Shown: piece by piece, positions 55,714-64,000 of the stretch
Numbering within the stretch: the stretch's first letter is position 1
Layout of the letters: each line of letters starts with the position of its first letter
Source of the DNA: Eretmocerus hayati
Taxonomy: Eukaryota > Arthropoda > Insecta > Hymenoptera > Aphelinidae
Reading direction: 5' to 3'
Length of the DNA stretch: 64,000 bases
NCBI GenBank assembly: GCA_029851415.1
Contig: CM056744.1
Coordinates: 13,771,268-13,835,267, forward strand
Translations under genes and position numbers: made by a program
Notes under the pieces: model-generated
Database searches by the model: none
What the model saw: only the letters and a program-made list of their open reading frames with translations
Told to the model about the DNA's origin: nothing

Positions 55714-57771
55714 TCATTCGTATCTTGGATTGGCATGTTGCTGATGTGCATATCTGGAGTTTACCGCCTCTGTCATAATCTCTTGGATGTCTTGATTCCA
55801 TTTCTTCAACATTCCGTTCAATTGAACTATGTACATCTGTATGACATTTAGATGTTCTATCGTGAAGCTTCTACCTGTTATTGACAAAGTTCAATAATTG
55901 AAATTATGAAGTAAGCTGAAGGAAAAGTCCAACGGATACTTACTTGTTGGTTGATTTTGAGAAGTTTCTGAAGATCCGTGGCTAATTTCACATCTTATTT
56001 GAAGCAAAGCTTTGTAAAAGTCTTCAAATTTCCTGCGTAGGTTCATCTGATCATTAAGTATACCCAGAATTCGTAAAATACCCGCTCCAGAATCTGGAAT
56101 TCATCATATCAATAATGTAAGTAATTCGGATGGAATCTTTTCAGTTATAAATCAATGGCCATTCATCTCAAGTAAATGCACGTTCACTGCAATGAATGAG
56201 AGAGTGACACGGGTTTTCTCCGAATCACAGAAATGCACCAGTAACATTTCGATCGTTGTTGGTGGTGGTTCATGAAACTGCTTATGAAACATAAAATTAG
56301 TCTCGAATGTGTGTTGAAATATTCGAATTAGGCCTGGAACTCTGCGCGAATTCGCGGGTGTCCGCGGATCTCCCAGATCTTTTGAGTCTAACGGGTTCCA
56401 TTTACGGTTTGAAACGAATTTTCTGTACCCCGATACTAGGATCCGCGGATTTGAGGATACGGTCGAATTCGGATCTGGAAAAATTTTTTCCAAACCATAA
56501 GTATCCCGAATCCGTCTTATTCTTCAAAGGATACGGAGTGGTATTCACTCAAGTCCCAGCCCTAGTTCAGATCGTCTTCTTGTAACTTTTGGAAGAATCC
56601 GTGGAGTGAAAGGACTCTCTTCGATTATCAAGATTAATTCGATGTCTACCCAAAGATGAACTTAATCGCAGTGAAATTGTTTAGTTTTTGGCTCTGATGT
56701 TTCGATATGCAGAATTTGGATAAAACTGATTCAGAGTCTCACTTTCCATATCTTTTAAGTTTCTTTCCCGCAACTCACAGAAACAATCATTGAAAATTGC
56801 TTATAAATCAATCCCTGATAATCAATCGGTTGTCATTCAGTCTCATTATCTACTCCTCACCCCACACGAAGCATTCAAGCCACAATCGGATTCGTCGTAA
56901 TTGGCTAATTCAATATTCTGTATCAAACGAGGCTTTTACCTTCATCTTTCAAGGTATGTTCCAGAACATCATCAAAAATATGTTTCCACGTTCTTTCTAC
57001 GACGAAAATGCCAGAAAATTTTCGGTAAAAGGACTTTTGCCTATTTCAAAAATTAGAAAACCCCAGGAATACTTTTTTTGCTCAAAATTAGCATTGGCAT
57101 ACGTATCGATTCTTATTTCGCTCAAATTTGCATTTTTGCAGTAATTATATGAATTTGTTATAAACAAATGCCATTCTTGCACTAACAATGATGATGATGC
57201 AATGAAAAACTGCACATAATTACGAATGACATCAAATTTGGCAACTTTTATCGGAAAGTTTTTTTTGTACCTGCGATCAATTTTGAGTTGTGGGCGAAAA
57301 ACAACAATTTTTGCACTACTTTGTTAATAACAAAGATGCATCCATTACTTCGAAACTGAAAATCATATGGAAATGATCAAAAATGATCAAGGAATCAAAT
57401 GCTCCAAAAATCTTTTGGACTTTGCTACAGAACATGTAGCTTGCTGATCTTGTGGCTGATAGACTGAGGAGATATCTTCATTTTTCAACAAAATAAGATG
57501 ATTTTGAGAGTTTCATCGATATATGCGCGAGGGTTCTACAGACTAGGTGCTGTCCTTGTAAGCCCTTTGCTGACCATGAACAACTCATATTATAAATGGA
57601 TGGTGGGCAAGAATGTTAGTACTGTATACCTTGTCGTTGTATATTTCCTGCTGGAGGAAGACAATCGTACATATGACTCTGCTCCGTTCGAGGGCGTAGA
57701 GTATTGTCAACTAATCCAAGCCTTTCCAAGATGCTTGCAGAATGAAAGTTCTGATGGGCGAAAATCTGCAT
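55714..57771 (-). CDS. Unrecognised 169-residue protein, four exons
   Basis: Minus-strand exons 57771-57630, 56996-56940, 56093-55944 and 55874-55714 (stop TGA). All junctions have GT donors and AG acceptors, all introns are phase 1, and the total is exactly 170 codons. It starts MQIFAHQNFHSASILERLGL. The middle reads as amphipathic helix (ILRILGILNDQMNLRRKFED) and the end as another (MYIVQLNGMLKKWNQDIQEI). No signal peptide or TM segment. I do not recognise a family. Consistent phases over four exons argue for a real gene; earlier exons are possible. Confidence 0.6.
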
Positions 57772-58822
57772 AAGGTATCTTAATTCAAACCAGTCGAGAC
57801 TTAGTTGGTGATAATCTGGAATAATGATGCTTACGTTAACTTACGAAGTTCCTCGAGGGGTTTCTTCTAGATGATATTTTGGGCAAGATTATTTTCTATC
57901 GTGGTTGCAGAGTATTTCACCTCCAGGGTGAATATTTTTCAGATTTTTCGACTGATATCTGATTGATGATCAAATATCGAAATGCATATGATTATGGACA
58001 TTATTTTGTTTCTGACGATCTCCATTGACCTTTTAGTTGATACTTTCTCCGGGACAAAAATTCGTGATCCGTTTGGTCAAACTAACCCGAAGTAGAAAAT
58101 TTGGTGTTTTCCTGGGTGTCTATCAAATGATTCCTTCGAACGTGATCCGATCAGAATTCAAGGTCTCCAAAAAATGCTCCAATAGCAAGATATTCGTGGT
58201 AGCCTCGAAATTTCTTGTAATTTATTGAGTGCAAAAAGTTGGCGCAAATTAAAAAAATTTTCAGTCACAGTAAAATGAACAACTTTTCCCTTTATGTAAA
58301 AAATTCAGATTTCATGCTATTTGGTACTCGTTTGTATCCAAAAATCATAAAAAATGAAATATTCGAAAAGTACTGTTCTCTAGAAGCCTTCGCCAGAGCT
58401 TTTACCGCGTTTTCATGATGTTCCGAGATGGGGCACTCCACGTAAAATGATAGCTTCGGAATTTTGTGATGACCTGGCCTGTGTTGGGCGTTTGGAACAC
58501 CAGAAAAAATGGTGGGGTGCATTGTAAAAATATGCCAACGTGCACTTTACTCTATTTTGAGGAAAATCGGAGGCGGAACTTGAAATAAGCACTCGCGAGT
58601 TTGAGTAAAAAATAAGGTTCTCTTTATTCAGAGAAACCTGAGCTAAACAGAAGCTAAACCAATTTCATAAATCGAAAAGTAAAAGTTCGGGGTCCGTTCG
58701 AGACTCGAGGAAATTTTGCGATGCTGAAGGCAGAACATCGTGCAAAAATTGATTGGTATCGTGGACTTCCTACTGCGCTGTCACACGCTGAACTCGTGGC
58801 TCTTGATATTTTGTTCTTTTAC
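57772..58822. other. No supported feature
   Basis: AT-rich sequence without recognisable genes. It could hold upstream non-coding exons or the promoter of the 55714-57771 gene. Confidence 0.4.
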
Positions 58823-59162
58823 ACTTACAAGGAGAGCACCAATCTTGCGGATCCTGGATCTTGACGAAACTTTGGGAATCATATTGATTTGGTGAGAAAT
58901 TAAGGTACCCAAAAGGGTTTTGTCCAATGGGCCTTTTATCGCCAGATTCAGCAATGAAGATTAGCATTGGCCATATTGGACCATATCAAAAATCGTATAT
59001 ATAGACATACTGACGATGCTAAACTCCATTGCTGTATCTGGGGATGAAAGACCCATTGGATGAAACCCTCTTGGCTACCTCTATTTCTCACCAAAACAAG
59101 ATCATTAGCAAAGTTTTTCCAAGATTCAGGATCCGCAAGGTTGGTGTTCCCCTTGTTACTTA
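58823..59162. mobile_element. Foldback MITE, AAGGAG family, copy 1
   Basis: ACTTACAAGGAGAGCACCAA is inverted at about 59162 (TTGGTGTTCCCCTTGT). The stem continues through the GCGGATCCTG... region on both sides. Confidence 0.65.
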
Positions 59163-59494
59163 CTAGGAGAGTGTTTCAGATCCGGATCACGGATTTGGCT
59201 AAAACTCTGGGAATAATCTTCTTTCAGCGCCAAAAGATGAAACCCAAAATCATAGACCCTAACGCTCAAGCGTTTTCGAGCTACAGCCAATAACATTAGC
59301 ATTCCCTATACAGGCTAATGTTAAAAATCATACATACAGGTATACCTGTAATGCTTATGTCCATGGCTGTAGCTCAAAAACGCTTAAGCGTTAGGGTCTA
59401 TAATTTTGGGTTTCATCTTTTGGTGTTGAAAAGAGACTATTTCCAAAGTCTCAGCCAAATCCGTGACCCGGATCTGAAACACTCTCCTGGTTAG
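59161..59494. mobile_element. Foldback MITE, AAGGAG family, copy 2
   Basis: TACTAGGAGAGTGTTTCAGA is inverted at 59494. Long arms include 'aatccgtgacccggatctga' type sequence. It abuts copy 1 directly. Confidence 0.7.
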
Positions 59495-59707
59495 TCCGCC
59501 CATGGCAATATGCGTAGCTTCTGTGATCGCTGACTTGATCCAACTTGCATTGAATTCATAGCTTTGTTCTCGAGCTTCTATTGCCTTCAAATCTGCGCTA
59601 GATTCTTTCAGGCCTACCATTGCATCGACTGGAGACTTGCGGCGCTTGAATGGTCAATTCGCTTCTTTCCCGGCAAAGAAGGTCACGTGTTTCAGTCACG
59701 TGTTTAA

Positions 59708-61119
59708 ATATGAGTAGTTCTGCGCGAAACAGACCTACGCAAAAGGGCCATGTCTTAAATTTTTTTCGTGACTTTATTATTCGATTTCATGGTACAAAAT
59801 ATGAATTTGTCACTACCTATGGGGCCCCAAAAAAATTTTCCAGGTACTTTCAACGTACATTACTTTGTTCTTTCGAATTTTTTTTAACAAGAAAGTTAGG
59901 GTATTTTTTTTTATAAAATGAATTTTTCTCGAATTCGTTCAGATACAGAGATGCGTCTCGCAGGATTCAAAAAGTCTTTAAACCCCTACCGAAATCGGTG
60001 TTCTAAAGTTGATTTTGATGTCTTGGGTGGTTTTATCGGGCAAACGAGTGAAAAACATAGAAGATTAAATTTCTCGAAAACCCAATTTCCTAAAACCTTG
60101 AAAATTTGATATCATATGTACAATTTTGTGTTTTTTCAGAAAAAAAATAGTCCCGAATTCCTTTTTTGCATTCTAACGTCTATTTTTGCAAATTATCACG
60201 AGTTCATTTTCCAGGCTTTTAGGAATCGTCTGTTTTCTGCGCGTTTGCAGAAATTTGGATCCTTCAATCCAATTCCATTGGAAAGCCAAGGAGATTTCCT
60301 TCGAAATAACCACCTGCCGAAGTCAATTCCATGCATTTGAGCCAGAGTTGCAACATTCAAAAGACCAATGAATCTTGATACTTCCTCAGAGGTGGGTCGG
60401 AGGTACTGGAGACGGCAGTGAGGAAAATCCACGCCTGCCCCCGTTCGATGGCTTCCACCGACGTGTCGCACTCGAGCTGGAGGTTCATCTCTCATACGTT
60501 GTAGATACGGCTCAAATGCATAGAATTGACTTCGGCAGGTAGTCATTTCGAAGGAAATTTTCTTGGGTTTTCAATGAAATTGGTTTCAAGGATCCAAGTA
60601 TCTGCGCATGCACAGAAAACACGATTTCCAAAAGCCTGGAAAATGAATTTGTGATAATTGGCAAAATCAGGCGTTAGAACGCAAAAACGGAATTCGGGAC
60701 TACTTTTTTTCTGAAAGAACACAACATTTTACATATAATATCAAATTTTCAAGTTTAATCTTCTATGTTTTTCACTCTTTTGCCCAATAAAACCACCCAA
60801 GACATCAAAATCACTTTTACAAGACCGATTTTGATAGGTTTTTTAAAGACCTTTTGAATGCCGCAAATTGAATTTCTGTATCTCTGAACAAATTCGAGAA
60901 AAATTCATTTTATTAAAAAAAATATCCTAACTTTCTTGTTGAAAATAATTCAAAAGAACAAAGTAATGTACGTTGAAGGTACCTGGAAAATCTTTTTGGG
61001 GCCCCATAGGAAGTGAAAAGTTCGTATCTTGTACCATAGAATCGAATAAATAAGTCAAGAAAAAAATTTAAGACATGACCTTTTATCGTAGTTCTGTTTC
61101 GCGCGGAACTACTCATATG
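59708..61119. mobile_element. Large foldback element
   Basis: Arms of roughly 635 and 611 bp (59708-60342, 60509-61119), starting ATATGAGTAGTTCTGCGCGA, around a loop of about 170 bp. A frame starting MSSSARNR is mirrored at both arms and diverged, with many conservative changes (for example RDFIIRF versus LDLFIRF). I recognise no domain. The arms are clearly older than those of 23781-25781. Confidence 0.8.
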
Positions 61120-61513
61120 TGATCAGATGACATGTCGATATGGCCCATCAGAACACGTGATCTGAGAATTTCCCAGAATACGATCAATGGAGATTCTTTA
61201 GAGCTTTCCAGCGGTCTTGTGGTTGCTAAGGGTGATGCAGCTCTCACGTGGGGTTACTTATCGATTGCGGAATCCAGCTTGATTAATTGGGGGGTAAGTG
61301 CCAGCTAGGAAGTAGAGACCCTCAGGGTCTCTACTAGGAAGGCGTGCAAACAGAATTGTAGAATACCGAGGCAATTAAACTCCTGGTCAAAGATCCAAAC
61401 GTGTGGACCCGAAGAAGCCATCCAATGATGATGATGGTTTCCCCCCATTGACACGGGGACCTACGTGGGGCCATACTTCTCGGTGGGGCTCTCACTGAAT
61501 CGTGCGTGTAAGG

Positions 61514-61771
61514 GTGCGTCCACAAATATGCATATGCAGTGCACACTGCGCATATGCATTGCACACGTGCACTTGTACAGATCATCAAATTTTAGCCGCA
61601 ACTAGTCGGAACTTGTCAAATTCTGCTTTGGATCACAAGGTCAAAGATACAAACTGGTACGAATCAGAAATTCTTTGATGTGAGCTCTCTAATATTTGCT
61701 CAAGTTCAATGAGCTGCATATGTGCACGTGTGCACTGCATATGCATGCATATGCATCATTTGTGGACGCAC
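61514..61771. mobile_element. MITE with GTGCGTCCACAAAT ends
   Basis: GTGCGTCCACAAATATGCAT at the left is inverted at 61771. The sub-terminal region is rich in ATGCATATGC and GTGCACACGTGCAC, giving several overlapping palindromes. Confidence 0.65.
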
Positions 61772-61924
61772 AATAATTTCACGCGAGAAGGTCTTGCACA
61801 AGTCCCATCTTCGACTCAGAGGCTCAAAAGTTGACATCAGGGATGATGCACTTGATTCCAAAGAATTTGTTGCCCATACGCTGTTGAGTGAAAACACACA
61901 CATTTACACATACATACACACACC

Positions 61925-62990
61925 CACCCCGGGTAGATAAAGCCCAAGATAGACCGGACGAAAGATCCGACCCGGATCTTATAGCTTCGTCCAGCTGGCC
62001 GGAGCTTACGTCCGTCTGTCGTCCGAGCAGCTAACCCGGTTTGGATCCAAACCTGACGATCCTCCGGACCAACTCTTTAGTGTACAGGTAAACTTTGGTA
62101 TTCGCGAGTATGTTGCTACGAAAAGTACCGCGAATACGAAAACCGAGATTACTGAGGCATTGTTCTTATGGGAAAATAAAGATCGTTGCCAACATCCGAG
62201 AAAAACCTCTAAATTACGCGGATAAAACCATCTTTGGAAGCTTCATTCTGTAGAATAAACGATTTATTATCTTGTATAGATGTATGAATCAATTGACTGG
62301 TTTTATAAACCAATATGAAATTTTGAGTAGGCTGAAGTTTATCAAATATCATCATAAAGGTTTATACAGAGGAGAGAAAATCATTTTTTAGCAAAAAATT
62401 CAGTTACGAGTGATTGCCTAGACCGTCGCAAAAGATCCATATACAATTCTTTGTAAAACATCAAAGCTGACTCGCAATCAAGTTTGAATTTGAGACTGCG
62501 GGTTAAAATTGGATTTTGAGCGTGAGGATTTTTAGAAGGTGAGTTTTTCTTTGTTGGTGCCATACTAGTCTTGAAAAATAGTATACTTATAAAAACCAGC
62601 TTCGAAAGATATAAATCACAGTAGAAAACAACACGAGTAAGAGGTTTTCCTGACAACCTCAAAAAATCGACACCAAAACAATAACAACCTGAATGTTGCC
62701 CTTAAAACCTGTGAATATATGCGTCTGATATACATTGAGTGAACATCTGCATCAAGTTGATTAGTCATCAAAGGATTGAGGAAACATCAGAAAAATTTTA
62801 AAAAATCAGCTGTTGAACGAACTTCCCTCAAAAATCATGAACCGGTCAACATCAAATCGCGAATAGGCGGGGTGCGTCCTCAATTGCCCAACCGCGAATA
62901 AGCGGGGTTCGCGAATACCGAGGTCGCGAATACCGGGGTTTGCCTGTACTGCAGCCGGACCACGGACGGACCGTGGCCGGATCAACCCTC
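61925..62990 (+). repeat. GATCCGG-rich repeat, copy 2, split by a pogo-like element
   Basis: Same motif order as 30690-30845 (CCCGGGTAGA, GATCCGACCCGGATC, CAGCTAACCCGG, CTCCGGA). The pogo-like element 62085-62946 interrupts it, and it resumes with GCAGCCGGACCACGGACGG. Confidence 0.6.
62085..62946. mobile_element. Pogo/Tigger-like non-autonomous element
   Basis: 862 bp with ends CAGGTAAACTTTGGTATTCG and (inverted) CAGGCAAACCCCGGTATTCG, flanked by TA at 62083-62084 and 62947-62948. Several sub-terminal TTCGCG motifs may be transposase sites. The minus-strand frame 62381-62662 is short with no transposase motif. Confidence 0.75.
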
Positions 62991-63277
62991 AGAGCAGGAG
63001 AAAGGTCTCCATAACCTTGTATTCTGTTTGATTCTGTTCATATCGCTTGATTACTGTATCTCCTGTAGGTTCAGGATCGGATTGGAATTCAATGCCGTTC
63101 ATTCAAGTGCAGCTGGATAAATTTATTCTATTGATTCAAAAAAAAAAAGCTAACAGCCAGCTGTTACACGTTTTGACATCCTAGTATTGAGCAGCCAGCC
63201 ACTCCTGACACTGGGTTTTCATAAGTGCAATAATCTTCTAATTTTCTCGTTTCAAAATCTCTGAGATTATCATCACA

Positions 63278-63583
63278 TACTCACGAGGAACACCCAGGGG
63301 TTGTGGAACACGGATTTGGCTGAAACTCTGGGAAACACAGAGCGGCACTTGCAAATGCCCAACCGTTTTCGAGCTGCAGCTCATATAACATTAGCATTAC
63401 GAGTACAAATATATATCTAAATGGGCGCATATGGGCAATGCTAATGTCATAGGCTATAGTTTGAAAATGGTTGGGCATTTGCAAGTGTGGCTCGGGGATT
63501 CATCTTTTGCCGGTGAAAGAAGACTATCCCCAGAGTTTCAGCCAAATCCATGGCCCATAACACCTGGGTGCTCCTTGTCAGTA
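63278..63583. mobile_element. Foldback MITE, AAGGAG family, copy 3
   Basis: TACTCACGAGGAACACCCAG is inverted at about 63583. The arms share 'aatccgtgttcc/acggatttggctgaaactctggg' style sequence with copy 2 and CATTAGCATT in the inner arm. The remaining sequence to 64000 shows no further feature. Confidence 0.7.
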
Positions 63584-64000
63584 CCTCAGGATAACTAGCA
63601 TACACAGAATGACCTCAAAAATACAGAAACTTGCCCAAAGTTGCTCTGAAAATGTGACACTTGGGCTTGAATATGTATCTTCGATTAAAGAATGATGAGG
63701 AGAAGAGGATCCATCAGTCGAAGGATGGAAATGAAACCCATCAAATAGTGATTGATGGGTTAAGCTATCTTCAATCATGGCAAAATTATTGGTAAATATA
63801 ATCTGTGATTCCATTTTCCACGAGTTTCATGAACTCCCTTCCTTCGAAGATTATTGGTTCTCGTCTTTCGAAGAAACAGTTTGAGCCCAGTCACAGTTCT
63901 CGAATAAAATGATTCAAATTCATGGACTATTTTCAAATTAATTCTGTCAGCATATGTTCCAAAATATAATCTGAATATTATGCTATCAGAATAAAATTAG

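Overview
This is eukaryotic DNA, most likely from an insect and probably a hymenopteran. Evidence: AT-rich composition, split genes with GT..AG introns, a starvin/Samui-type BAG-domain gene, an SV2-like MFS transporter gene, and very dense transposable elements. The species call is inference. I see no prokaryotic genes, rRNA or CRISPR.

Host genes are few. At 36-3505 (+) lie three 3' coding exons of a BAG-domain co-chaperone gene. At 5758-14488 (-) lies a nine-exon SV2-like transporter gene, convergent with the first; its first intron appears to be a GC-AG intron. At 55714-57771 (-) four exons join in frame into an unrecognised 169-residue protein. A possible FLYWCH-like exon (55012-55247, -) and decayed coding sequence at 27360-28120 (+) are weaker.

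The rest is mainly mobile DNA, dominated by long inverted-repeat (foldback) elements. Examples are 18430-19909, a 2-kb near-perfect palindrome at 23781-25781, 51316-53961, 59708-61119 and several MITE families at 54-63.6 kb. The most striking structure is 28756-48920. It is a foldback element whose arms are now about 17 kb apart because its centre contains a (TC)n tract packed with non-LTR retrotransposons. Two are full-length, with PHD-finger ORF1 and endonuclease/reverse-transcriptase ORF2 (34045-39336 and 40656-45705). One is a 1.6-kb ORF1-only element. Two are 5'-truncated relatives. On the opposite strand are four R1-like poly(A) copies. Nearly every junction in the cluster falls on (TC)n, which suggests microsatellite-targeted insertion.

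Because the foldback has two arms, the right arm preserves the empty sites of two DNA elements inserted in the left arm. This gives exact TA target duplications. In both full-length retrotransposons ORF1 and ORF2 are in the same frame, separated by one UGA. In the first, the stop context is UGA-CUA and ORF2 has no in-frame ATG near its start, so stop-codon readthrough is a specific testable idea.
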